Program-made: the position numbers and the translations under genes
Part shown: positions 53,914-61,853 of the stretch, in pieces
Numbering within the stretch: the stretch's first letter is position 1
Layout: each line of letters opens with the position of its first letter
Source of the DNA: Candidatus Heimdallarchaeota archaeon B3_Heim
GTDB lineage: Archaea > Asgardarchaeota > Heimdallarchaeia > Hodarchaeales > Hodarchaeaceae
Direction of reading: 5' to 3'
Length of the DNA stretch: 64,000 nucleotides
Assembly (NCBI GenBank): GCA_003144275.1
Contig: NJBF01000015.1
Span: 1-64,000, forward strand
The notes under the pieces: model-generated
The model's database searches: none
The model's input: only the letters and a program-made list of their open reading frames with translations
What the model was told of the DNA's origin: nothing

Positions 53914-54366
53914 GTGAGAACTATTGACATAAAATACCAATACCAGAAGCTCTTATCTACTCTTCTAGATGTAAAGTCGGATAAAAATTTGACCAATGAA
54001 CTTCTATCAGAAGTATATGTCTCTGAATGGGTTAAAATGTTCTTAAGTGGCAATATCATGAGTAAAGAGATTGAAATACAGATCGAGATCCCTATTCCTT
54101 TCTCATCTTTTCAGAAAACAGAAAATAACTATGATATCGGTTTTCTCTTAAAAATTCAAATAAAACTTCTCGAATATTTGTTAAGATTGCACACAGATCA
54201 TGATTTTAGTTTAGATATTATTAAGGAAGAAGGAATATGGTATGGTACCAAAAAACTGGAATCAGAACCAACAGAAGAACTTATTAACCAATTGATGCCC
54301 CCTAAAATATCTCAAGAGAATTTCGTAGCTGAACGTAAAAAAATCATAGATGAAAAGAATTTCTAA
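53914..54366 (+). CDS. Unknown protein (150 aa) before an ABC exporter
   Basis: Protein with no recognised domain, helical with charged ends. GTG start at 53914. Features: YQKLLSTLLDVKSDKNL near the start, a strand segment KEIEIQIEIPIPFSSF, and LKIQIKLLEYLLRLHTDH near 87-104. Its stop lies 10 bases before the ATG of the ABC ATPase (54377), so it is probably the first gene of that operon. It could be a regulator or a substrate-binding partner for the exporter; no evidence decides. Confidence 0.5.
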   Translation: MRTIDIKYQYQKLLSTLLDVKSDKNLTNELLSEVYVSEWVKMFLSGNIMSKEIEIQIEIPIPFSSFQKTENNYDIGFLLKIQIKLLEYLLRLHTDHDFSLDIIKEEGIWYGTKKLESEPTEELINQLMPPKISQENFVAERKKIIDEKNF

Positions 54367-54376
54367 GGTGAAAATA

Positions 54377-55117
54377 ATGAAAGAAAATGGTATAAAACTC
54401 CAAAATATTGTCAAAAAGTTCGATGATATAACTGCTGTGGACGATTTGAGTTTTGAAGTCGAAGCTGGGGAATTATTTGGACTATTAGGACCAAATGGAG
54501 CGGGAAAAACGACTACAATTAAGATCCTAACTGGATTACTGAAACCAACTAGTGGTGAAGCCAAAGTCGGGGGTTATGATCTTAAAAAGTTCATCGGTAA
54601 AATCAAAGAAATGATTGGTGTTTGCCCTCAAGAACCAGCATTTTATCCATATTTAACTGGGCGGGAAAACGTGGAATTGTTTGGTAATTTGCACGGGATG
54701 TCGAAAACAAAAATTAAAGAAAGAGCGGAAGAGCTTCTTGCAAAAGTCGGTTTAGTTGAGGGAGCAACAAGAAAAGCGGGAAAATATAGTGGGGGAATGG
54801 TAAGACGAATTTCATTAGCGATGGCTTTGATAAATGATCCCGATATCGCCTTTCTTGACGAACCAACTGTGGCAATGGATGTCCAATCTCGTCGTGCGAC
54901 ATGGGACTTCATAAGGGATCTCAAAACGCAAGGAAAAACAGTAATTCTTACTACACATTACATTGAAGAGGCAGAAATGCTTTGTGATCGTGTAGGAATT
55001 ATAGACCGTGGAAAATTGATAGCATTAGATACTCCTAAAGCTCTTATGGCTGAATATGATGCTAAAGACTTAGAAGACGTTTTTATCAAAATAACGGGGA
55101 GAAAAATCCGTGAATAA
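54377..55117 (+). CDS. ABC transporter ATP-binding protein (ABC-2/DRA type)
   Basis: ATPase of about 246 aa that powers an ABC-2 membrane exporter. Walker A GPNGAGKTTTIK, signature YSGGMVRRISLAMAL, Walker B IAFLDEPTVAMD and the later TTHYIEEAEMLCDRVGII switch are present. The frame begins nine codons earlier at ATG 54350, inside the previous gene, but ATG 54377 follows AAGGTGA closely and is preferred. The permease starts 12 bases after the stop. Substrate unknown, possibly lipid, drug or polysaccharide. Confidence 0.9.
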   Translation: MKENGIKLQNIVKKFDDITAVDDLSFEVEAGELFGLLGPNGAGKTTTIKILTGLLKPTSGEAKVGGYDLKKFIGKIKEMIGVCPQEPAFYPYLTGRENVELFGNLHGMSKTKIKERAEELLAKVGLVEGATRKAGKYSGGMVRRISLAMALINDPDIAFLDEPTVAMDVQSRRATWDFIRDLKTQGKTVILTTHYIEEAEMLCDRVGIIDRGKLIALDTPKALMAEYDAKDLEDVFIKITGRKIRE

Positions 55118-55129
55118 AGGTGAAAGAGA

Positions 55130-56275
55130 ATGAATTTGCAACGTATTTACTCATTAATGAAAAAGGATCTGAAAAAATTAGTTCGAGTTCCTGCTACGCT
55201 CTTCTTAGCATTAATATTCCCATTAATACTCACAGGTGCTTTTGGGTTCGCATTCGGATCTTTAGGAGGAGCAGGTGGGGAAGTAGCATATACTATCGGA
55301 ATTGTCGATTTGGATGAGACAATTTGGGCAGAACATTTCATTGGTAATCTGACTGAAAGTGAAGTACTTGAGACGAAATCTTATGACACTAGTGTAGAAG
55401 CAGAAGACGATCTCTCACAAGGAATAATTGATGCATTCCTTGTTATTCCAGAGAATTTTAGCAATAGCTTCAATTCTTATAACTTAAATCCTACAAATGC
55501 AAGTACATGGGTTAATTCAACAGTTGAACTCACTGTCGATCAGGGTTCTATGATCGTATCAGCTGCTATACCGCCTCTTGTTCAACAAATATTGGCTGAA
55601 ACTCTATATGGGAAGCAATCTATGATTGTGGCCCAACCAGTTCAGATTGGAACTCCTGAGGGAATTGAAGCCGATCATTTTACCCAATTTGATTTAATGG
55701 CCCCTGGGATGTTTGCTTTTGCTGCAATTTTCTTAACAATTATAGTTGCAGAAGGATTTGTGGAAGAACGAACTGAAGGACTATTACGACGAATACAGGT
55801 AACTCCTACTTCACCAACAGATGTAATTCTCAGTAGCGTAACTGCAAATATGATAACAGCTATTCTTCAGGTAGCGATTATCTTTATTATGGCGAATTTG
55901 ATGGGATTCAATCCTTTAACTGACGTATCTGGATATATCTTCGCTTTTGTAATCGTTCTACTACTGGCCCTCTGCAATATAGGATTTGGGTTAATTACGG
56001 CTTCTATCGCTAAAACTCCAGGAGCAGCAACTGGAATAAGCTTCATGTTTATTCTACCTCAAATGTTTTTAGGCACATTTGTTCCTGTTCCTGATGCAGT
56101 TGGTCAACTAGTTCCAGCTTATTACGTTACAGATGCGTTAACATCAATTTTTCTAAGAGGAGCAGCAATTACTAGTGAAAAAGTATTGTTAGATTTAGTA
56201 ATAATGATCGGATTTTGTGTTGTCATTATTCTAGCTGGAATCACTGTATTTGCGAAATTTGGACGAGAAAAATAA
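55130..56275 (+). CDS. ABC-2 type permease
   Basis: Membrane partner of 381 aa. One membrane helix near residue 20-42, then a long hydrophilic loop with VDQGSM and many Asn/Ser, then a group of five or six helices in the C-terminal half (LMAPGMFAFAAIFLTIIVAEGF, then FILPQMFLGTFVPVPD and LDLVIMIGFCVVIILAGITV). This is the standard ABC-2 layout with an outside domain. It forms an exporter with the ATPase upstream. Ribosome site AAGGTGA precedes the ATG closely. The outer domain may hold substrate. Confidence 0.87.
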   Translation: MNLQRIYSLMKKDLKKLVRVPATLFLALIFPLILTGAFGFAFGSLGGAGGEVAYTIGIVDLDETIWAEHFIGNLTESEVLETKSYDTSVEAEDDLSQGIIDAFLVIPENFSNSFNSYNLNPTNASTWVNSTVELTVDQGSMIVSAAIPPLVQQILAETLYGKQSMIVAQPVQIGTPEGIEADHFTQFDLMAPGMFAFAAIFLTIIVAEGFVEERTEGLLRRIQVTPTSPTDVILSSVTANMITAILQVAIIFIMANLMGFNPLTDVSGYIFAFVIVLLLALCNIGFGLITASIAKTPGAATGISFMFILPQMFLGTFVPVPDAVGQLVPAYYVTDALTSIFLRGAAITSEKVLLDLVIMIGFCVVIILAGITVFAKFGREK

Positions 56276-56435
56276 ACATAATTTTCTCCTCTTTCTCTTT
56301 TTCTAATGTTTCAAAATTGAAATTTACACCTCAGCGTTGAATATCACAAAAAAAAGTAAGAATATAGCAAATAATTTGAAAGTATTTGATGTTTGGTGAA
56401 ATTAATAAGTAAGTCTCTCAATTAAAAGAATACGG

Positions 56436-56951
56436 ATGAAAATTAGTGTGCCCATGCATAAACTAGCAACTCTGGCTTATCTTGTCCATGAAAACGAAGT
56501 CTTGTTACTTTATCGTAATAAGAAGGAAAATGATTTTCATGAGGGGAAATTTATTGGAGTAGGTGGGAGACTTGAACCTGGGGAAACTCCTCTCGAATGC
56601 ATCATTCGTGAGATCAAAGAAGAAGCAGGATATGAATTTGAACCCTCCGATATATCTTTTCGGGGATATATTTATTTTGATGAAATAAACAGAAAGAAAG
56701 AATCAGAGGATTTACCCGCCTTTAACTGGTTAGTATTTTTATATACCGCAACGGTTGAAGAGAAAAGGAATTTTGTTAATTCCGAAGGAGAATTGCATTG
56801 GTTCGTAAAGGACAAAGTTCCGTATGAGAATATGTGGGGAGGAGATCGGATATTCATCCCAAAAATTTTGGAAACTGATGAGATTATTGAGGGTAAATTC
56901 CTGTATAGAAATACTGGTATCAGCTGGTGGACTTTTGGTCGTGATCAATAG
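56436..56951 (+). CDS. Nudix hydrolase, MutT-like
   Basis: Hydrolase of 171 aa that splits nucleoside diphosphates linked to another group. The Nudix box is complete: G, then E of GRLEPGE, REIKEEAGY, in the order G-x5-E-x7-R-E-x2-E-E-x-G (about residues 43-65), which binds the metal ions. The N-terminal VPMHKLATLAYLVHENEVLLLYR and C-terminal WWTFGRD are like 8-oxo-dGTP phosphatases. ATG 56436 has only a weak purine stretch before it. It overlaps the end of the phosphodiesterase gene by seven bases. Confidence 0.87.
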   Translation: MKISVPMHKLATLAYLVHENEVLLLYRNKKENDFHEGKFIGVGGRLEPGETPLECIIREIKEEAGYEFEPSDISFRGYIYFDEINRKKESEDLPAFNWLVFLYTATVEEKRNFVNSEGELHWFVKDKVPYENMWGGDRIFIPKILETDEIIEGKFLYRNTGISWWTFGRDQ

Positions 56952-57700
56952 AAATTTTGCCTTATTTGAAAAGCACGATTCACCTCATCAGTTATTACTC
57001 CATAAACTTTTTTCTTAAAGCAACTCAGTAAATATTGCTCAGTATTTACGGTATACGGATTGACCAGTATGCCCTTGTTTCTTGCTTCCTTGAAAGATTT
57101 ATGTGTATAATATTTATGAAGACGTGTAGATAACCAGTATGGAATTTTCGTCCCTCCACCTGGAATTTTATCGTAAAAAGGGTGGATCGCGTCACAATTG
57201 AATTTTTGAGTCAGTGGAATTTGGTTTCGGGCAAATCCAACTAAAAGACCAGTGGGTAATTCTGGATTTAGTTCTTTAATCTCTTGTAACGCTTCACCAT
57301 GAAAGGATGATATAATGATGTTTTCAGGGGTATTGTTAATATCATATTGTTGAATTACTCGAACTAATTCTTTTACTCCATTCTTTTGAGGTTTTAGTTC
57401 AATGTTCATTAAAATTTTATTTCCAAATTTTTCCAGAATGTCCTCAAGCGAAGGGATGGTTATTCCTTCGGATAACTCAATTTCAGTTAAGTCTCCAAGC
57501 TTCAAATCATCTATTCGCTCAGATCGGCCTAATTTTGCAAGGGTTGCATCATGAAAACAAACCAAATGACCATCAGAAGAGAGCTGTACATCAAATTCAA
57601 ATCCATCTGCATTTGCCTTAATTGCAGTTTGAAATGCTTGAATACTATTATCAGGTTCAGAGGTTTTACGAAAACCCCGATGGGCAATGATAAAAGTCAT
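56945..57700 (-). CDS. Glycerophosphodiester phosphodiesterase
   Basis: Enzyme of about 251 aa that splits glycerophosphodiesters into glycerol phosphate and an alcohol, likely recycling lipid head groups. AHRG near the start and E-F-D-V and CFHDATLAK are the metal- and acid-base residues of the GDPD family; NIELK follows later. The frame extends to an ATG at 57757, but the sequence before the AHRG core is non-matching and hydrophobic, and AGGAGC lies nine bases before the ATG at 57700. That start is chosen. No signal peptide then remains. Confidence 0.88.
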   Translation of the reverse strand: MTFIIAHRGFRKTSEPDNSIQAFQTAIKANADGFEFDVQLSSDGHLVCFHDATLAKLGRSERIDDLKLGDLTEIELSEGITIPSLEDILEKFGNKILMNIELKPQKNGVKELVRVIQQYDINNTPENIIISSFHGEALQEIKELNPELPTGLLVGFARNQIPLTQKFNCDAIHPFYDKIPGGGTKIPYWLSTRLHKYYTHKSFKEARNKGILVNPYTVNTEQYLLSCFKKKVYGVITDEVNRAFQIRQNFY

Positions 57701-57769
57701 AACAGATACTGCTCCTAAAAGAGTACAAAAGTAAGTTAAAAATGGAACGAGACACAAGGTCTCTATATT

Positions 57770-58168
57770 CTATCTCTGTTCTTCATCCATCACTCGTGGA
57801 ATTTCGACTTCTAATTGATCTAATTCCTTTTTGTATCTTCTAGAAAGGGGGCGGATCTCGTTTTTTCGATAACGATAAGTGATATCACCTCTATCACCAG
57901 CCAGATCACTCCATGGTTCAACTAATACGACATCGTTTACCGTAATCCTATATCCTCTTCTGAAACGACCAGGAATTCGTGCAACTCTTTTAACTTTATC
58001 GGCACATAAGACATCCATTCTACGCGCCCCAAGATTCCGAATAACAACTCCGATAACTTCTGCTTCATTAGGATAGCGTGTTCTCCTTGAATAACCCGAA
58101 GCTGGAACAAATCCTCTACCTTTGCCTCTTTTCGGTGGCTTTTTTCTCTTGCCTTGACCAGGACTCAA
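57770..58168 (-). CDS. Translation initiation factor aIF1A
   Basis: Archaeal IF1A, an OB-fold (S1-like) factor that binds the small ribosomal subunit A site and helps choose start codons, homologue of eukaryotic eIF1A. The core has NEAEVIGVVIRNLGARRMDVLC, RVARIPGRFRRG and NDVVLVEPWSD, followed by an acidic-basic C-tail. The start is not certain: a GAGG site is well placed for TTG at 58168 (MSPGQGKRKK), while TTG at 58183 has none. A TATA-like element (about 58209-58216) fits 58168. The highly basic N-tail binds rRNA. Confidence 0.9.
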   Translation of the reverse strand: MSPGQGKRKKPPKRGKGRGFVPASGYSRRTRYPNEAEVIGVVIRNLGARRMDVLCADKVKRVARIPGRFRRGYRITVNDVVLVEPWSDLAGDRGDITYRYRKNEIRPLSRRYKKELDQLEVEIPRVMDEEQR

Positions 58169-58433
58169 TTCATTTTTCCTCAATATATATTCTTTGAGAG
58201 TATTTCTGTTATATTGCTCCTAAATGCCAACTTAGTTATCGAAGGGGTAAATATTTATTTTAACAGCCAATTCCTTTTCAATACAATTAATTGGTAAATC
58301 CATCATGATGAAAGACTTGTTAGGTGCCTTAAAGGCTTATCTAGGATTGATCTTCAAATATCTTTTGAAGAAAATAATGGATTATGATTGATTGATATTG
58401 TGATCGTATAGATTGCATTAATGAGGAAAAACA

Positions 58434-59750
58434 ATGTTTCGAAAAAAGGATTATAGCAAACCAACAATTTTTTTCGGTTTATCCTCGTTCCAAATCCTTG
58501 CAATGTTTAGGAGAGGGTTGTTTTATACATATCTTTCAATATATTTACGAGAATTCCTTGGTTTAAGTGTTACCGAGACCACACTCTTTGCATCTTTACC
58601 AATGATTGTCAATTCAGCAAGTCAATTGTTTCTTTGGGGGATAATATCAGACAAGTATCAATTACGAAGAACGTTAGTTGTGATTGGTGAAATTTCAGCT
58701 GGTTTCAGTACTCTGCTTGTGTTCTTTGCTCATCGGATGGTATCAAATCCTCTTCTAGCTGGTTGGATCATCATCCTAGGGTTAAGTGGTGTTGAATTTT
58801 TTTGGAGTATGTCTAATACAGGATGGAGTGCTCTAATCTCAGACTTATACGAATATGAAACAAGGCAAGAAATTCAGGGACAACTATCGAGTGTTGGTGG
58901 AGTCGGTAGGATTATCGGAATTTTAATAGGAGGAGCCCTTTACGATGGTCTGACACAGTTATATCCAGGGTGGGGTTTTTATGAAGGGCCATTATTTTTT
59001 ATTGCTGCTTTAGTAATGTTTATTTCCACGATTCCGATGTTGTTTATTCCAGAGGGTGGAGTAAGCGAAAAAAAACAGAATGAAACTACTGCTTCGTCTT
59101 CAATATCAAAATTTAAGAGAACACCACATAAACAAACGAGAGGAGTTTTCATCATATTTTTAATTGCCATGGTATTTATTAATTTTGGGCGGAACTCATT
59201 AGCAGTAATATTTTCTCCATATATGGTTTTAGACTCTGGTTTCAATTTGGATTATGGAGAATTAAGTATTCTCTTAAATTTCCAATCAGTGGGAATCATA
59301 ATTGTTGGGTTGCTTGTAGGAAAGTTGGGTTCCAAAATTGGTGATGGTCTCTCAACATTAGTAGGTGCAGGAATGGCAATAGCTGCATTGGCACTTATTA
59401 CCTTCGCTACTTTTCTTCCTTTAATTTATGTAGCTAGTGCATTAAGAGGAGTAGGAGATGTAATTGTGACGGCCTCTTCGTACGCTTTTGTTTCCGAATT
59501 GATACCACCTGAACGACGTGCGAAAGGATTTAGTATATTTAATACAACTTTTTTTCTAAGTTGGGGGTTAGCTGGAACATTGTTAACTGGTCCGATTATC
59601 GACACTCAAATTTTATCTGGAGTCCCAGAGGTATTAGCCTATAGATATGCGTTTTTTGCAGCCACAATTATGCTTGTGATTGGGGTGATAATTTTCAGTG
59701 GACTTCTCATGAAAGTCAGAAACAAGAGGAGAAAAAAGGATAATCTGTAA
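58434..59750 (+). CDS. MFS transporter
   Basis: Second major-facilitator transporter of 438 aa with about 12 membrane helices and a charged middle loop (around residue 215-235). The first loop after helix 2 reads GIISDKYQLRRTL, the MFS motif A with D and R. No strong similarity to the transporter at 660 beyond the family features. ATG has a GAGGA site eight bases before it. Substrate unknown; sugar- or drug-type. It is followed by the unusual beta-domain gene. Confidence 0.85.
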   Translation: MFRKKDYSKPTIFFGLSSFQILAMFRRGLFYTYLSIYLREFLGLSVTETTLFASLPMIVNSASQLFLWGIISDKYQLRRTLVVIGEISAGFSTLLVFFAHRMVSNPLLAGWIIILGLSGVEFFWSMSNTGWSALISDLYEYETRQEIQGQLSSVGGVGRIIGILIGGALYDGLTQLYPGWGFYEGPLFFIAALVMFISTIPMLFIPEGGVSEKKQNETTASSSISKFKRTPHKQTRGVFIIFLIAMVFINFGRNSLAVIFSPYMVLDSGFNLDYGELSILLNFQSVGIIIVGLLVGKLGSKIGDGLSTLVGAGMAIAALALITFATFLPLIYVASALRGVGDVIVTASSYAFVSELIPPERRAKGFSIFNTTFFLSWGLAGTLLTGPIIDTQILSGVPEVLAYRYAFFAATIMLVIGVIIFSGLLMKVRNKRRKKDNL

Positions 59751-59804
59751 ATGTTATGTCAATATTGTGATAACTTATCGGAATAGCAATTATTACTATT
59801 TCAA

Positions 59805-60131
59805 ATGAAGGAATTTTCTCTAAAATCAATAACCAATTCAGATCGAACGCCACTTTATACATATTTACCTGGTCAAACGTTTTCATTTGCCGCGAAGTTC
59901 TCACATATACCTGATAAATACCACTTACAAATCCTTGATCGGAAAGAAAATACTAGACTCAACAGATATGGGAAAGGTTCTGACAAAGGTATTGAATTTC
60001 AATGGCCAATTCCTAAATTACTGAGAGATAGGCATTTAGGGTTTTGGCAGATCTATATTGAATCAGACAGTGAAAATTTCCAATTATTCTTCGAAGTAAA
60101 GAATCCTGCGACGTTCTTTTCAGGAGAATAA
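59805..60131 (+). CDS. Single beta-domain protein (108 aa), paralogue of the next gene
   Basis: Small strand-rich protein. PGQTFSFAAKFSHIPDKYHLQILDRKEN, NRYGKG and WPIPKLLRDRHLGFWQIYIE match the first part of the next protein closely (PGEKINIHV, RYRLQILDHKKNSRMNRYGIG, NWPIPVSIRDDHLGIWQVKV), so both have one common ancestor. The fold looks like an immunoglobulin or similar beta sandwich. No cysteines or signal peptide, so it works in the cytoplasm. It could bind the next protein, or the same partner. Family not recognised. Confidence 0.65.
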   Translation: MKEFSLKSITNSDRTPLYTYLPGQTFSFAAKFSHIPDKYHLQILDRKENTRLNRYGKGSDKGIEFQWPIPKLLRDRHLGFWQIYIESDSENFQLFFEVKNPATFFSGE

Positions 60132-60194
60132 TTCGAACTTCTTCCTGTGTCTGTCGATATCTTTAAGTGTATAGCACTAAAGATCGTGTATGAA

Positions 60195-61574
60195 ATGCCT
60201 ACAATTTGTATCTGCTTAGCCAATGATCCAATTCTAAGTGTCTTCGCTTTTAAGCCTGGTGAAAAAATTAATATTCACGTTGCGTTTGAAAGTGAGCAGA
60301 TACCAGGACGATATCGTCTACAAATTCTAGATCATAAGAAAAATTCACGTATGAATCGATATGGAATAGGTTTAACTGACATAGTGGTTGACAACTGGCC
60401 AATCCCAGTATCTATACGGGATGATCATCTAGGGATTTGGCAAGTTAAGGTAGACGGTATGAACAGTGTGAAAGAAGTACGATCACTTGGAGAAGAAGGC
60501 CAAAAGGGTATATCTTTTAGCCAAATTTTTTTTGTAGAAAAAACAGAAAGGGTAGAATATCCTTTACTCGGTGGAGATATAATATATCAACTTCCAGAAA
60601 TTCTTCCGATAGTAGAAGAAGAAATTATTGGTATTAGTGATCCCGTTGTTTCTGTTGTCGCATTAAAGGAAGAAAAGGTCGAAATTCCCACACCAACTAG
60701 CGATTTTAAGGCTGAAATTCCTATCACAGAAGTTCGTGGTATTGGAAAGACATATACTGGTCGATTAGCCCAAATAAAAGTTATTACTGTCTCGGATTTA
60801 TGGAATTACAGAGACCGCATCAATTTAGCTGAAATTATGAGAATTAACGATAAGAGACTTGAGAAGATGCTACAGGATGCAGAACTTCTCCTTAGTGAAA
60901 AAGCTGACGAAGTAAGCAGGATTGAGGTAGAGAAAGAGCTGGAATTTGTTCCTGATGATTTAAGAATGGTTAAAGGAATCACTACCTCACATATCAACCA
61001 ACTAAAGCGAATTGGTGTGAAATCAAAGACTAATTTGTTAGATTTCCAGGATATCACACTTCTCAAAGGCACGCTTCGAGTGTCAACAACTGAGCTAAGT
61101 AAAATGTTAGCCTCCATAGGTCGGATAATTGAACCTGAAAGTGTTCGAAAACAAGAACCAGTAAAACCATTGGATCAACCAGTGACTGTGCTCAAAGGGA
61201 TTGGTAAGGTAACTGCAGGAAAGCTGCAATCAGTGGGGATTTTAACCGTACAAGACCTACTTAATTCATCAGTTGAAGATCTTGGTGGGTTTGCAACAAA
61301 GAAAACATATCATAAATGGAAACAAAATGCCTCACACTATGCACAATTCCCATTAACTGATGATTCAGAAGTTGATGATAAAAGTAAAATACCCGACGAA
61401 CTGCTATCACTCCCAGGCATAGGCCCAAAGACTGTAGGAAAATTGCATACACTAAAAATATTTACTTTACTTGATCTTATAGTTTTTGAAGAGTCTGAAC
61501 GTCTAAGGAAAGTTTTAAGGATGTCAGAGTCGCGTTTCACAGCGTTCATGGAAAAATTATCCTCTAATGGTTGA
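60195..61574 (+). CDS. Beta-domain plus four helix-hairpin-helix repeats
   Basis: Protein of about 459 aa. Residues 1-110 are the beta domain shared with the gene upstream. Residues about 110-180 are a charged link. Then four HhH units follow: at about 180 (VRGIGKTYTGRL), 253 (VKGITTSHINQL), 330 (LKGIGKVTAGKL) and 403 (LPGIGPKTVGKL), each followed by a helix and ending near the next. HhH repeats of this sort (as in RNA polymerase, UvrC and DUF4332 proteins) bind DNA without regard to sequence. Frame is open to 60147, but ATG 60195 is in the right place for the beta domain. No enzyme motif. I know no described protein with this order. Confidence 0.72.
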   Translation: MPTICICLANDPILSVFAFKPGEKINIHVAFESEQIPGRYRLQILDHKKNSRMNRYGIGLTDIVVDNWPIPVSIRDDHLGIWQVKVDGMNSVKEVRSLGEEGQKGISFSQIFFVEKTERVEYPLLGGDIIYQLPEILPIVEEEIIGISDPVVSVVALKEEKVEIPTPTSDFKAEIPITEVRGIGKTYTGRLAQIKVITVSDLWNYRDRINLAEIMRINDKRLEKMLQDAELLLSEKADEVSRIEVEKELEFVPDDLRMVKGITTSHINQLKRIGVKSKTNLLDFQDITLLKGTLRVSTTELSKMLASIGRIIEPESVRKQEPVKPLDQPVTVLKGIGKVTAGKLQSVGILTVQDLLNSSVEDLGGFATKKTYHKWKQNASHYAQFPLTDDSEVDDKSKIPDELLSLPGIGPKTVGKLHTLKIFTLLDLIVFEESERLRKVLRMSESRFTAFMEKLSSNG

Positions 61575-61853
61575 TCAAATTTGCCAATAACGATATTCGG
61601 GTGTGTTGTTATTTTTGTCGGTATGAAATTATAAAATAAGACATCTTCCTCAAGTGATTCACCTATACATCATAAGTAATTAATTGCATTAATCGTGCGA
61701 GGGTAAGAATAAACGACAAATTTTTTTACTTATAATTAATTGAAAGAGCGCTTGATTAAAGATTATACAATCATTGTTTGTTCACATCTGGTAAACTGAG
61801 TGGACAATCTGTACGACTTACAATAATAAAAAAATGAAAAGGTGACATCAAAA

